The notes: generated from the letters alone by a model not told the origin. A stretch of 64,000 bases of DNA from Desulfobulbus oligotrophicus (GCF_016446285.1 NZ_CP054140.1:911501-975500); one strand, 5' to 3'; shown: positions 44,593 through 54,420, counted from the first letter of the stretch. Numbers and translations are program-made.

Positions 44593-46929
44593 TTGTTTGG
44601 CAGTGTACAGGCAACCGGCCTCACCTCTTTATCTTGTTATCTTCGTATGATATCTGCTTCCGGTGGGCTGACCCCACCTTCAACCATGGAGTTGCTGGCT
44701 CCTGCCGGCACTGTGCAAACGTTTACAGCAGCCTTTGAGGCCGGAGCGGACGCGGTTTACGTCGGCGCACCAGGATTCAATGCCCGGGCGCTTGCTCGGG
44801 ATTTCACTCTGGCGGAAATCGCTGCCATGGTTGAACAGGCCCATGCAGATCAGAAAAAGATCTATGTGGCTATGAACAGTCTGGTGAAGGAGGATGAGAT
44901 TCCCAAGGCCGTAGAGACCCTGGCCACGCTTGCCGTTATCTCCCCCGATGCGCTGATCATCCAGGACCTGGGGCTCTTGTACCTTATCCGACGGTTTTTC
45001 CCGGGGCTCAAGGTCCATGCCTCAACACTGATGACGGTCAACCATGTGGTTGCCGCTGATTATTTTGCAGAGTTAGGATTTGAACGTATTGTTCTTGCCC
45101 GCGAGTTGAGTTTAGCGGAAATCCATGCCATCCATCAGCACACCCGGGTGGAGCTTGAGATCTTTATCCATGGAGCCATGTGCTTCAGCTATTCCGGATT
45201 GTGCCGTTTTTCCAGCCTTTATGGCGGGAAGTCCAGCCTGCGCGGGCAGTGCGTCCAACCCTGCCGGCGCCGGTATGAGTGGTCGCATGTGGGGCGGAAG
45301 AAGGGCGGTCGGCCGGGAAGCGGTAGCTATATCTTTTCGATGAACGATCTGTCCGGGCTTGATTATCTGGCGGAAGCAAGAGCTGCCGGTGTGGTCAGTC
45401 TGAAAATAGAAGGCCGTCTGCGTTCTGTGGAATATGTGCGCAATACGGTACGGGCCTACCGCATGGTCCTTGACAGCCTTGATGCCGGAGCCGACAGGCA
45501 GGCTGAAAGACTGACAGAGGCACATCGACTCCTGGATGCGGCCATGGGGCGTAAACGCTCTTCAGGATACTTCATCGCCGGCAGTGAAGATAAGATGATC
45601 GTTCCGCATCTCTCGGGCAGCATGGGCACGGTTGTCGGCAGAGTGGTCCGTTTGGAGGTTGTCAGAGGAAAGGGAAGGGTGACCGGTGCGGTCATGCAGG
45701 TGAGCTTCCAGGAGCAGGTGCGTTTAGGAGACCGTCTGCGGCTCTATGAGGAGCGAACCGGAGAGCGCAAAAACTTTACGCTTCGGACTTTACTCGTCAG
45801 GCAGCGTCCGGTTTCCCTGGTTAAAAAGGGGCAGACAGCAACTGTTCATCTGGAGGGCCATGAGTGGGGCAACCTGCAACAACCCTTTCGCGGCCTGCTC
45901 TTCCGGGTGGACATCAGTACCCGGGCAGAAAAATCCGGCACTGCTGCAAAGCAGCTGCTTAAACGCCTTCCAGCACCCCCCTCGTGCAGAGCTGTTCTCC
46001 AACCGATACTGCAGGCATTGGCCTTTGATACTGGTGGAGATGCACGTTCAGAACAACTGAGCATCCGACATCGTTTTACCGGGACAAAGACGCAGTCCCG
46101 GCAACCGCAAAAAGCCATGGAGTGGTGGCTGAAGGTGCGGACAGTCGAATCCCTCTCTCTTCGCTTTCCCTTCAAGGTCAGCAAGGTGGTGCTTGATCTG
46201 AACAAAGAAAATCTGGAGCAGTTTGTCGTGGGCCGGCACAGTCGGCAGTCCGGCCGTCTGCAGCGGGTCTGGGCCTTGCCGCCGGTGCTGCTTGATGAGC
46301 AGCTGCCATGGTTTCGTAAGGCTGTGGAGCAACTGCAGCAACGGGGTGAGGATCATTTTCAGATCAGTCATGTCGGCCAGCTCGGTCTGTTTTCCCGACA
46401 GAGCTACGATCCGGACCAGCGACCGGTGCAACTCTATGGCGATTACACCTGTAATGTGTTAAACAGTGCCGCCTTGCATTTATTCACAGCAAAAGGGTTG
46501 ACCGGAATCCAGTTTTCGCTGGAAACAGATCAGTCTGCATTGATGGCAGCTCTTGGTCACTACCAGAAGAGTCAACCTCATCCTGCTGCAGCACCAATGC
46601 AGATCGGTCTCTACGTCCATGGTCGGCCACCCCTGTTTACGTCGCGACTGGCTGCCCCTCATTTTAAAGGTCGGCGCAGCTTCAGCAGTCCGCGCGGTGA
46701 ACGGTTCTATCTCGACCAGGGAGAAGATGTCATATATGCCTACTCTTATGTCAGTTTTTCTCTCTTGCCGTACGTCAAAGAGTTCAAAAGTCTGGGGGTG
46801 GACTATGTTGTCGTGGATATCAGTCAGGGCCAGCCGAGGAACATGGGTGCCGAAGTAAGGGCGCTGCTCAGCGGTCGTGATACACTGCCGGCGCATAGTA
46901 CCGGTAATTACATCGGTGGCCTTTCATGA
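44593..46929 (+). CDS. Peptidase U32 family protein (RNA hydroxylation type)
   Basis: The 778-residue protein begins its family region at MELLAPAGTVQTFTAAFEAGADAVYVG and contains the U32 signature EIFIHGAMCFSYSGLCRFSS...GQCVQPCRRRY, with four conserved Cys that hold an iron-sulfur cluster in TrhP/RlhA-type enzymes. Those relatives hydroxylate tRNA or rRNA, which is a likelier role than proteolysis. The C-terminal 350 residues form the long extension of YhbU/RlhA-like members. TTG at 44593 is the only start with a good ribosome binding site (GGAGG at 44585-44589); ATG 44647 or 44686 are alternatives. Confidence 0.82.
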   Translation: MFGSVQATGLTSLSCYLRMISASGGLTPPSTMELLAPAGTVQTFTAAFEAGADAVYVGAPGFNARALARDFTLAEIAAMVEQAHADQKKIYVAMNSLVKEDEIPKAVETLATLAVISPDALIIQDLGLLYLIRRFFPGLKVHASTLMTVNHVVAADYFAELGFERIVLARELSLAEIHAIHQHTRVELEIFIHGAMCFSYSGLCRFSSLYGGKSSLRGQCVQPCRRRYEWSHVGRKKGGRPGSGSYIFSMNDLSGLDYLAEARAAGVVSLKIEGRLRSVEYVRNTVRAYRMVLDSLDAGADRQAERLTEAHRLLDAAMGRKRSSGYFIAGSEDKMIVPHLSGSMGTVVGRVVRLEVVRGKGRVTGAVMQVSFQEQVRLGDRLRLYEERTGERKNFTLRTLLVRQRPVSLVKKGQTATVHLEGHEWGNLQQPFRGLLFRVDISTRAEKSGTAAKQLLKRLPAPPSCRAVLQPILQALAFDTGGDARSEQLSIRHRFTGTKTQSRQPQKAMEWWLKVRTVESLSLRFPFKVSKVVLDLNKENLEQFVVGRHSRQSGRLQRVWALPPVLLDEQLPWFRKAVEQLQQRGEDHFQISHVGQLGLFSRQSYDPDQRPVQLYGDYTCNVLNSAALHLFTAKGLTGIQFSLETDQSALMAALGHYQKSQPHPAAAPMQIGLYVHGRPPLFTSRLAAPHFKGRRSFSSPRGERFYLDQGEDVIYAYSYVSFSLLPYVKEFKSLGVDYVVVDISQGQPRNMGAEVRALLSGRDTLPAHSTGNYIGGLS

Positions 46930-47091
46930 TCGTGCACAAGGCCGGTACCCTGCAGTGCGCAGGAGGTATCCGCTATCCCGGGAATTACAGAGGACCGCGT
47001 GCTATGCTTTGCGTCTTTACAGAAGACCCGGTTTGCATTTTTTATCTGAACCTGCCAGGATCAACTTCAAGCGTTCCGCGCTTCCTCTAAT

Positions 47092-48828
47092 ATGACGAAT
47101 AAAGATATCATCAGACGTCTGTCTGCCGTACTCAAGCCCCATTCAAAAAAACTTATTGTTGCAATGGTGACAATGGTTACTGTCGGTGGTTTTAACGCAC
47201 TGCAGGCCTATCTCGTCAAACCCCTCCTTGATGAGATTTTTATTAAAAAAGATGCAAGTCTTCTTAATCTTCTGCCTTTATTCTTATTGGCGGTATTTTT
47301 TGTTAAAGGCATCTTTTATTTTCTTTACTCCTATTTTCTGGAGATGACCGGTCAATGTGTGATCAGAGATTTGCGGACCAAACTGTACAGTCATATCATC
47401 GACCAGCCGCTCAGTTTTTTTCATAAAACTTCAACCGGTGAACTGATATCACGGGTCATTAATGATGTGAGTATTGTTCAAAGTTGTGTTTCGTATACGC
47501 TGATCCGTTCTTTACGGGATCTCTTCTCTGTTATCGGTCTGTTGGGGGTCATCTTTTATATGGATTGGCGCCTTGCGCTCGTTACGCTGGTGTTTTTACC
47601 GGCCGCGGGAGTGCCCATCGTTGTGTTCGGGCGGAAATTCAGAAGGATCAGCACAAGCTACCAGGAGAAGCTGGGAGAGGCGACGAATCAGCTGCATGAA
47701 ACCATAACCGGTGTCAGCATTGTCAAGGCGTTCTGTATGGAGCCGTATGAGAAAAAACGATTTGCCGACCGAGCACAAAACATCTTAAAGATCCTCCTGT
47801 CCGAGACCTGGTACAACAGTTTGTCGCACCCGAGTGTAGAGCTGCTTGCCGGTGTCGGGATGGCTTTTATCATTTGGTTCGGTGGTGGGCAGGTCCTGCA
47901 GGGCAACTCCACCCCCGGAGCGTTCATGGCCTTTTTCACGGCGTTACTCATGCTGTACGAGCCGATCAAAGGCGTGAGCAAGGTAAACGCCACTATTCAA
48001 CAAGGTATTGCCGCGGCGGATCGTATTTTCACACTTTTAGACACCCGTTCCACCATCGTTGATGCTGCTGAGGCGATGACCATGCCGCCCTTTCACCAGA
48101 GCATCGTGTTTGATCGGGTTACGTTTTGCTATGAGAGTGATATCCGGGTGCTTCGCGGGCTCTCCTTTCAGGTGAACCGTGGCGAGGTGCTTGCTGTGGT
48201 CGGACCGAGTGGGGGGGGCAAAACCACCCTGACCAATCTGCTGCTGCGTTTTTACGATGTTACAGATGGCCGGCTTCTTGTTGACGGTGTTGATATCCGC
48301 CGGTACAGTTTGAACTCCCTGCGCGGGCAGATGGCCCTGGTGACCCAGCAGACCATCTTGTTTAACGATACCGTGCGGAACAATATCACCTACGGACGGG
48401 AAGGCTGTTCCGAAGAGGAGATTGTGGCGGCTGCCCGGGCGGCCAATGCACTGGACTTTATCATGGCCTTACCGCTCGGCTTTGAGACGGTGATCGGTGA
48501 GTCAGGGACACGGTTATCCGGCGGGCAGCGACAACGGCTTTCAATTGCACGCGCCCTTCTCAAAGATGCCCCTATCCTCATCCTTGATGAAGCAACTTCG
48601 GCCCTTGATAACGAGTCGGAGCGCGAGGTGCAACAGGCACTGGAAAATCTCATGCACAATCGCACCACCATCGTGATCGCTCATCGGCTGTCCACCATCC
48701 AGAATGCCGACCGGATCATCGTGCTGAAGGACGGGCAGCTGGTCGAAGAGGGAACGCATAAAGAGCTCCTTGCCCTGCAGGGAGAGTACAGTGGTCTGTA
48801 CCGTCTCCAGTTCTCTGAAGGCGTGTGA
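47092..48828 (+). CDS. msbA: MsbA-type ABC exporter (lipid A flippase)
   Basis: A 578-residue half-transporter: six membrane segments (about 20-310) followed by an ATPase with Walker A GPSGGGKTTL, signature LSGGQRQRLSIARALL and Walker B ILILDEATSALD. MsbA flips lipid A-core across the inner membrane. The glycosyltransferase genes that follow support a lipopolysaccharide role. The start ATG at 47092 lacks a clear ribosome binding site. A gap of 162 bases separates it from the U32 gene, and the next gene starts 92 bases after. Confidence 0.9.
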   Translation: MTNKDIIRRLSAVLKPHSKKLIVAMVTMVTVGGFNALQAYLVKPLLDEIFIKKDASLLNLLPLFLLAVFFVKGIFYFLYSYFLEMTGQCVIRDLRTKLYSHIIDQPLSFFHKTSTGELISRVINDVSIVQSCVSYTLIRSLRDLFSVIGLLGVIFYMDWRLALVTLVFLPAAGVPIVVFGRKFRRISTSYQEKLGEATNQLHETITGVSIVKAFCMEPYEKKRFADRAQNILKILLSETWYNSLSHPSVELLAGVGMAFIIWFGGGQVLQGNSTPGAFMAFFTALLMLYEPIKGVSKVNATIQQGIAAADRIFTLLDTRSTIVDAAEAMTMPPFHQSIVFDRVTFCYESDIRVLRGLSFQVNRGEVLAVVGPSGGGKTTLTNLLLRFYDVTDGRLLVDGVDIRRYSLNSLRGQMALVTQQTILFNDTVRNNITYGREGCSEEEIVAAARAANALDFIMALPLGFETVIGESGTRLSGGQRQRLSIARALLKDAPILILDEATSALDNESEREVQQALENLMHNRTTIVIAHRLSTIQNADRIIVLKDGQLVEEGTHKELLALQGEYSGLYRLQFSEGV

Positions 48829-48920
48829 TCTGATGTCCGGCAACGGTGGTCGTATCATCGGGCCTTTGGGTCGTTATCTGCCGGCAAGCGGTCCGGTGAC
48901 GCTTTATCCCGGAAAATAAC

Positions 48921-50525
48921 ATGGCAAGAAGGACCTCTGTTTTTATGTCGGCCTCAGGCCGGCATGTTTCATCAATGTGGCTGTTTGCGGCGGTGCTGGC
49001 CGCCGGTCTGGCTGTCCGGCTGGCGGCCCTGGCGCAGATCACGATCATCAATCCCGACGGTATACTCTACATCAATCAGGCCAGAGCAATATGGAGCGGT
49101 CAGTGGGGTCTGGTTGATCAGTGCCAACTCCCCTATGTCTCCCTGTACTCCTTTCTCATCGCGTTTGGTTATCATCTCGTCCCAGACTGGGTATTGAGCG
49201 GTCAGCTGGTTTCCGTTGCCTGCGGAATGGGTATGCTGGTCATCCTCTATCAGCTTGTACGCCTTTTTTTCGATCGGATCATCAGCAGCCTGACCATACT
49301 GCTGCTGGCGTTTACGCCGATCTTTGTCCGCTACAGCGTTGATGTCATGCGCGACGCCCTTTTCTGGTTTTTATTTTCCCTCGCGTTGTGGCTGTTTGTT
49401 CTGCATATACACAAAAAGACCAGTCCCAGATATATGTACTGGTTGTTAAGTGGCAGCAGCATCGCCATCCTGCTGGCCTCCTGGAGCCGGATTGAGGCCA
49501 TTGTTTTACTGCCGGTATCTCTGCTCTTTTTATGCGTGTACCGAGAAAAGAACAAACTGCAGAGACTGCTGGCATTTACAGTGCCCGTTATCGGTGTTGC
49601 CGTGATCGGAGCGGTCGTTACCCTGACCGGGGGTCAGGATGTTTTCGCTCTGGTGCGGCTGGATGAGATTGTCCGGAAGTTTTCAGAGCCGATCCAGGCG
49701 TATGAAACACTCCGGGCCGAGCTCAAACAACTTGCTGATGGGTATGGGTTCTCGCTGCTCGGTAACTATCTGGAGAGCAGTTATCATACCATCTGGATGA
49801 CCGCTCTGGGCACCTTGACGGCCAATGCCGCAGAGGCATTTTTTTATCCATACCTGATCTTCTATGTTGCCGGCTGGAAAGAGGGGGTTCGCCGGGCACG
49901 ATCCCTGCCGGAGTATCAGTATATGTTTTTGCTGCTGGCGTGCTCTTTTGTCGTCTTGTTCGTTCATACGCAGCATCATTGGGTTGCCACGTATCGTTTC
50001 ATGACACTGCTTATTTTTCCATCGTGCCTGCTTGCCGGTTTGGGGATACAGAGAGTACACGGATTTTTGATGCGGACAGGCAAGTTGACCCGTGCACAAG
50101 CAGGTGTAGTGCTCGCGGTTGTTGTAGTGATGGTGAGTCTGAGCAAAAATATACAGAAGATTGAGGCTGATAAGGAAGTTTACGTACGTATCGCTTCCAC
50201 AGTCGCCTCTTTGACGTCTACTGAGCACTCGGTGGTCATTGCCGCCAAGAGTTCAGTGGCTGCCCGCTGGATCACTTTTTATGCAAATGTGGGGAAAAAA
50301 GGAGTGTCATGCTCCCAGCCGGTGATCACAGACTCCGCATCAGCGGATGAAGTCATGGCCATGATGCGCGCGACGAATGCCGCCTATTTTCTGTGGGAAC
50401 AACAACGTTGGGAGAACAGTCCTTCCGGCCGTCACCCTTCTGAATTTTCACAATTTTTTAAAGAAGTCGGCCGCTGGCAGCATGAGGACACCGGCCAGCT
50501 TATTCTGTTTGAGAAGACGCTGTGA
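48921..50525 (+). CDS. Membrane glycosyltransferase, GT39/ArnT-like family
   Basis: A 534-residue polytopic protein with about 12 hydrophobic segments. The first periplasmic loop contains IINPDGILYINQARAIWSGQW, the Asp-containing motif of GT-C enzymes such as ArnT and PMT that use polyprenyl-phosphate sugars. It likely adds a sugar to a lipid-linked or lipid A acceptor at the periplasmic face. It lies between msbA and two other glycosyltransferases. The ATG at 48921 is the first in frame; the exact substrate is unknown. Confidence 0.82.
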   Translation: MARRTSVFMSASGRHVSSMWLFAAVLAAGLAVRLAALAQITIINPDGILYINQARAIWSGQWGLVDQCQLPYVSLYSFLIAFGYHLVPDWVLSGQLVSVACGMGMLVILYQLVRLFFDRIISSLTILLLAFTPIFVRYSVDVMRDALFWFLFSLALWLFVLHIHKKTSPRYMYWLLSGSSIAILLASWSRIEAIVLLPVSLLFLCVYREKNKLQRLLAFTVPVIGVAVIGAVVTLTGGQDVFALVRLDEIVRKFSEPIQAYETLRAELKQLADGYGFSLLGNYLESSYHTIWMTALGTLTANAAEAFFYPYLIFYVAGWKEGVRRARSLPEYQYMFLLLACSFVVLFVHTQHHWVATYRFMTLLIFPSCLLAGLGIQRVHGFLMRTGKLTRAQAGVVLAVVVVMVSLSKNIQKIEADKEVYVRIASTVASLTSTEHSVVIAAKSSVAARWITFYANVGKKGVSCSQPVITDSASADEVMAMMRATNAAYFLWEQQRWENSPSGRHPSEFSQFFKEVGRWQHEDTGQLILFEKTL

Positions 50526-50586
50526 TGTATACGATGCCAGTTGCCTGTTGGACAAGAGCATGAACAGGGCTGTGAGGGAGGACCTG

Positions 50587-51438
50587 ATGTTTTCAATCAT
50601 CATCGTCAATTACAATACAGGTGATCTGCTGTCGGCCTGTCTTGATTCTTTGCAGGGTCAGCAGGCACTGATCCGTGAGGTTGTTGTTGTTGATAATAAC
50701 TCACAGGATAACAGTGTTGACAGGATCCGGAAGGCCTTTCCAGCTGTCCGCGTTATCGGCCTGCCTGAGAATATAGGTTTCGGCAGGGCGAATAATAGAG
50801 CGCTGGACAGCTGCAGCGGTGATCTTTTTTTTCTCCTTAATCCGGACACCCGGCTGCGGCCCGGCTGCATGGCGGCCATGGCTGCATATATGGCGGCCAA
50901 CAGGGATGTCGGCATGGCCGGGACAGCCGTGTACGATGCGCAGGGTATTCGACAGGCCACAGCCAACCCGGAGTATCCGGGCAATCATTATAGCGGCGCT
51001 CTTTTTTCCGGACTTCCCGGTGATATCGCCTGGTTACTTGGTGCAAGTTTAGTCATACGCAGGCAGGTTATGGAACAGGTGCAGGGATTTGACCCGGATT
51101 ATTTCTTGTACGGAGAAGATATCGATCTTTCTCTCCGGGTCCGTCAGGCCGGCTGGAGATTGGGGTACATACCGGATGCGGGCATTATTCATCTGGAAGG
51201 ACAAAGTGAGCGGACGACACCGCCGGCACAGTTGTTTGAAAAGAAGATGCAGGGTGAGTTGCTGTTTTATACGAAACATTATCCTGCCGATACAGTCCGT
51301 CGCATCAAACGGGTACGCAGAGTACAGGCTGTGTGGCGACTTGCGAGCCTGTGGATACAGAAGATATTTGGACGAGAAGATGAAGTTTTACGACAAAAGC
51401 GGGCAAAGTATACAGTGGCGGCCCGACTGTACAGGTAA
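50587..51438 (+). CDS. Family 2 glycosyltransferase (rhamnosyltransferase-like)
   Basis: About 283 residues of GT-A fold, with SIIIVNYNTGDLLSACLDSL, VVVDNNSQDNS, the metal motif region FFLLNPDTRLRPG and a C-terminal FDPDYFLYGEDIDLSLRVR (WbbL-like). It transfers a sugar, perhaps rhamnose, from a nucleotide sugar to a glycan or glycolipid. The ATG at 50587 is picked because GGAGG (50577-50581) sits five bases upstream; the reading upstream of it is out of character. Thirteen bases after stop the GT4 gene starts. Confidence 0.88.
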   Translation: MFSIIIVNYNTGDLLSACLDSLQGQQALIREVVVVDNNSQDNSVDRIRKAFPAVRVIGLPENIGFGRANNRALDSCSGDLFFLLNPDTRLRPGCMAAMAAYMAANRDVGMAGTAVYDAQGIRQATANPEYPGNHYSGALFSGLPGDIAWLLGASLVIRRQVMEQVQGFDPDYFLYGEDIDLSLRVRQAGWRLGYIPDAGIIHLEGQSERTTPPAQLFEKKMQGELLFYTKHYPADTVRRIKRVRRVQAVWRLASLWIQKIFGREDEVLRQKRAKYTVAARLYR

Positions 51439-51447
51439 TAGACGCCT

Positions 51448-52491
51448 ATGCGAGTAGCACTGGTTCATACTAATCTGACCCGGGGCGGCGGCATGGAGGC
51501 CTATCTGCTTTCTCTTGTCAAAGGGTTCAGGCGACAAGGCGATGACGTTACCGTGTATGCCTGCCGCGTTGATCACCAGCTGGCAGAGGAACTCGGTTGC
51601 ACAGTGCAGCAGATCCGTCCACCGTGGCCACGGAAGATGCGGGAGTTTCGATTTTTGCACTGCTGCAACCAGCTGCCCCTGCGTCGCGACTATGATCTTG
51701 CCATCGGTACGGCCCGTACCTGCAGTCCGCACGTGACGGTGTGCGGCGGGGTGCATGTTGAAACGATCAGACATATTCGGCGCACGGCTCTTTTTCGCGG
51801 TGTCTACGACCTGTTTGAAAACAGGTTCGAGGAGAAGGCCTTTCGCGAAGCACCGTACATCATGGCGCATTCAGGCACCATTGCCCGTCAGATTCGTGAC
51901 CACTATGCGATCCCTGCCAACAAGATCAATGTTCTCTATCCTCCCATTGATACCGAGACCTTCACTCCCATGGAGGAGGCTGAACGGGTACAGGCCCGAT
52001 CAGCTCTGGGCATTCAGGGTCATCAGACAACGTTCCTGTTTGTCTCCTGCGGGCACCAGCGCAAAGGGCTGGATCAGCTGCTTAAAACCTTTTCAGTACT
52101 GGATCCGAATCGCTACCAGCTGCTCGTGGCAGGCAGCCCCATTGGTTCCGGTCATCCGGCAAATGTTCGTTACATCGGCTATGTGAACAACCTGCGCCCG
52201 GTGTACAGTGCCGTTGATTTCACGGTGCTTCCATCCTACTACGAACCGTTCGGCCTGGTTGTTCCGGAATCGATCCAGTGCGGTACACCGGTTATCGTGA
52301 CGAAGAGTGTGGGGGCTGCTGAGCTGTTATCCGAAGAGGAGGGTATCCTTCTTGAAGATAACAGTCATGAAACCATGGTGCGAACGATGACCCGGCTCGA
52401 TTCCGGCCACAGAGTGGCTGCTGGTTTTGCCGAACAGCATGGTCTGACCATAGAGCAGCATATCAACCTGATAAAAAAAGCGTATACCTGA
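51448..52491 (+). CDS. Family 4 glycosyltransferase (lipopolysaccharide core type)
   Basis: A 347-residue GT-B protein: the N-terminal MRVALVHTNLTRGGGMEAYLLSLVKGF with the GGxE-type loop, a nucleotide-sugar domain with LVSCGHQRKGLDQLLKTF, and the EX7E motif in YYEPFGLVVPESIQCGTPVI. It likely extends the lipopolysaccharide core or another envelope glycan, in series with the GT2 and GT39 proteins. The gene follows the GT2 gene closely and may be the last main gene of the msbA cluster. Confidence 0.88.
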   Translation: MRVALVHTNLTRGGGMEAYLLSLVKGFRRQGDDVTVYACRVDHQLAEELGCTVQQIRPPWPRKMREFRFLHCCNQLPLRRDYDLAIGTARTCSPHVTVCGGVHVETIRHIRRTALFRGVYDLFENRFEEKAFREAPYIMAHSGTIARQIRDHYAIPANKINVLYPPIDTETFTPMEEAERVQARSALGIQGHQTTFLFVSCGHQRKGLDQLLKTFSVLDPNRYQLLVAGSPIGSGHPANVRYIGYVNNLRPVYSAVDFTVLPSYYEPFGLVVPESIQCGTPVIVTKSVGAAELLSEEEGILLEDNSHETMVRTMTRLDSGHRVAAGFAEQHGLTIEQHINLIKKAYT

Positions 52492-52492
52492 G

Positions 52493-52630
52493 GTGTGCTG
52501 TCTTTTTTTGATTGTTGTGACGATGTGTGCGTTGGCGGGGTGTGTGACGGCAGGTGTGTACTACAGCTTGCAGAAGACATCGGATACCGCCTCTATAACA
52601 GGAAGAGACGGTTCTCCCGATGCCTGTTAG
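52493..52630 (+). CDS. Candidate tiny lipoprotein
   Basis: A 45-codon reading begins with GTG one base after the GT4 stop codon and ends at TAG 52628-52630. It encodes VCCLFLIVVTMCALAGC then VTAGVYYSLQKTSDT, a hydrophobic leader with a lipobox (ALAGC). It has no good ribosome binding site, but it could be translated by coupling with the GT4 gene. It resembles other short, unassigned lipoproteins in shape only. I could not match it to a family. Confidence 0.4.
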   Translation: MCCLFLIVVTMCALAGCVTAGVYYSLQKTSDTASITGRDGSPDAC

Positions 52631-52644
52631 TGGTTTAAAGATTT

Positions 52645-53175
52645 TCACAAATTTTTACGTTCAAAGAAAACAAAGAGCCAGAGGGTTACCGCCCAGAAAA
52701 CAAAGATGATGGCCCAGGGCGAGATCCCCAGGACTTCCGGCAGGCCGATTTTTCCAAAGTCCTTCCATGCCAAAACTGTTGATTTGAGGAAGGGATAGAT
52801 CTCTGCATAGATTGCTGCTCCTGTTATCATACCGGCAACGGCAAAGATGGCGTGCCAGCGACCTTCGCCAAGCGCTCCCACAGAGGTACCGGGGCAGAAC
52901 CCCATCACCGCCCAACCACCACCAAACAAAACACCACCGATAACGATTGCCCCCACGTTCATAGGCTTGTGACTGAGGGTGATGATCCCGGCGCTGGAGA
53001 GCAGTTGGACGCCGACCATGCCGACCAGTATAGCAGACAGCATGAATTTTAAGATCGTCATGTCTTTTAAGAGCATGGCACCGACCTGCTTGTCAAAACG
53101 CAGGACCCGCCCTTTTTGCAGAAGAAATCCGAAGAGTATGCCGGTTACCAGTCCAAGTATCTGATCAGTGCTCAT
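52645..53175 (-). CDS. YeeE/YedE-family sulfur transporter, second subunit
   Basis: A 176-residue membrane protein with four or five hydrophobic segments and the conserved GFCPGTSVGALGEGRWHA motif, whose Cys guides sulfur or thiosulfate in TsuA-type channels. It pairs with the upstream half-protein, so the two make a split YeeE/YedE transporter. The ATG at 53175 has GGAGG eight bases upstream; an ATG at 53181 overlaps the upstream stop (ATGA) but lies too near the GGAGG. It converges with the glycosyltransferase cluster. Confidence 0.85.
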   Translation of the reverse strand: MSTDQILGLVTGILFGFLLQKGRVLRFDKQVGAMLLKDMTILKFMLSAILVGMVGVQLLSSAGIITLSHKPMNVGAIVIGGVLFGGGWAVMGFCPGTSVGALGEGRWHAIFAVAGMITGAAIYAEIYPFLKSTVLAWKDFGKIGLPEVLGISPWAIIFVFWAVTLWLFVFFERKNL

Positions 53176-53177
53176 GG

Positions 53178-53714
53178 TCATTTCCTCCTGTAAACAAGCC
53201 CGGCAACAAGGACCCCGGTTCCGAAGAACATGGCCAGGGCGACAAACGAGCTGACCGACAGCTGCATCATGCCACTCATCCCGTGTCCACTTGGGCATCC
53301 GTCCGCCATACGGGCGCCGATCATGGCGACAATGCCTCCCAGAAAAGCACTGACAGCCCGTTTACCTGTGGAGGGGCCAAATCGTTCTTCCCAGGTGGGT
53401 GGAACACTTTCCAGCTTGAAACTCTTGTCGGTTTTCGAGGAGATCAGGGCACCGATAAAGATGCCGATGATGAGCATGAATTGCCAGTCAACCCGCACTT
53501 TTTCCTTGGTAAAGTACGCATTGGCCGTAACCCGTTCCGGATAGACCACCTGTTCAAGTAAACCGGCGGCCCGTACAAAGGTTGTTGAGGCGCCGAGATA
53601 GTTGCTTTTTCCCATCCATTGGGTTGTTGCATAGACGGAAAGAAGCGCCAACAGTCCCACCAGAGCCCCGGCCAGATAAGGGCTCCATCCATTGTCTTGT
53701 GTCTTTCTGTGCAT
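53178..53714 (-). CDS. YeeE/YedE-family sulfur transporter, first subunit
   Basis: A 178-residue membrane protein with an N-terminal segment (LAGALVGLLALLSVYATTQW), a periplasmic-type loop of about 50 residues and further membrane segments ending in RMADGCPSGHGMSGMMQLSVSS, the conserved Cys-containing YeeE/YedE motif. The other half lies downstream with two bases between them. The role is uptake of thiosulfate or another sulfur or selenium species. The start at 53714 (MHRKTQDNGW) follows AGGAGG by 11 bases. Confidence 0.85.
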   Translation of the reverse strand: MHRKTQDNGWSPYLAGALVGLLALLSVYATTQWMGKSNYLGASTTFVRAAGLLEQVVYPERVTANAYFTKEKVRVDWQFMLIIGIFIGALISSKTDKSFKLESVPPTWEERFGPSTGKRAVSAFLGGIVAMIGARMADGCPSGHGMSGMMQLSVSSFVALAMFFGTGVLVAGLVYRRK

Positions 53715-54025
53715 AGATGCTGTTTCCTCCTTTTGATTTCGAATGATTACAAGCAGTGACAGTCCACTGGTATCCACTTGGTTATCTGGGTTGGTGCACC
53801 TTTCGGGTGACTTTTTGAACGTGTGCTGCTGGTACCGGCCGGTCCCGTGTCGGGAAGAACAGAAGGTCTGTTTACCTCGGTAGACAAGAATGCGATTGTA
53901 TCTGCATTGATCACGGCCTGTCTTTAAATAACAGTTTAATAATGATTTTCAAGTAGGAATATCCAGGATGAACGATTTGTCTGCTGGTGAAGCAGGGTTG
54001 GTAAGGCAGACACGGTGTCCTTGTT

Positions 54026-54042
54026 GACAGGACACGCCTGTC
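54026..54042. repeat. Inverted repeat GACAGG-N5-CCTGTC
   Basis: A perfect six-base inverted repeat with a five-base loop in the long gap upstream of pta. It has neighbouring alternative pairings but no T-run. Confidence 0.4.
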
Positions 54043-54390
54043 TCCGGACAGGGTGTACAGCAGGAACAAAGCCGGATCGAAAGGTTCAGGGTATGCGGCT
54101 GCGAGGCCGGGAAAGTAGCAACTGCCTGCGTACTGTACCTGAAACCAGAAATTCCGCAAACTTGAAGACAGTGAGGTATGTTGGAGGATGCAAATAATTG
54201 CAGGTGCCGGCGGGTGTGCAGGCTTATTTTCCGCCTCTTGTCTGTTGATCTGTTTTAAGCAAAACATCCAGCTGCAGATGTGCACAACAGGCATGGCTGC
54301 ATTACAACGTTCCCGCCTGTGGTATCGGCAGTCCTTCCAAGCCTGCACGCAGTGCGCAGGTTTTCGTTTTTTGCGAACTGTTGTCCCTGC

Positions 54391-54420
54391 TTGCGTCTTT
54401 GGTTTGTCTCCGACTATAGT
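54391..54420 (+). promoter_or_regulatory. Candidate promoter of pta
   Basis: TTGCGT and TATAGT are separated by 18 bases, about 100 bases before the pta start. The -10 matches five of six positions, the -35 only three. Confidence 0.4.

Noticed and set aside
52645-53714. Frameshifted single YeeE/YedE gene
   Set aside because: Both halves have their own ribosome binding site and start, and split forms of this family are normal.
53911-54348. Minus-strand open frame of 145 codons upstream of pta
   Set aside because: It is Cys- and Pro-rich with no domain pattern and looks like a chance frame.
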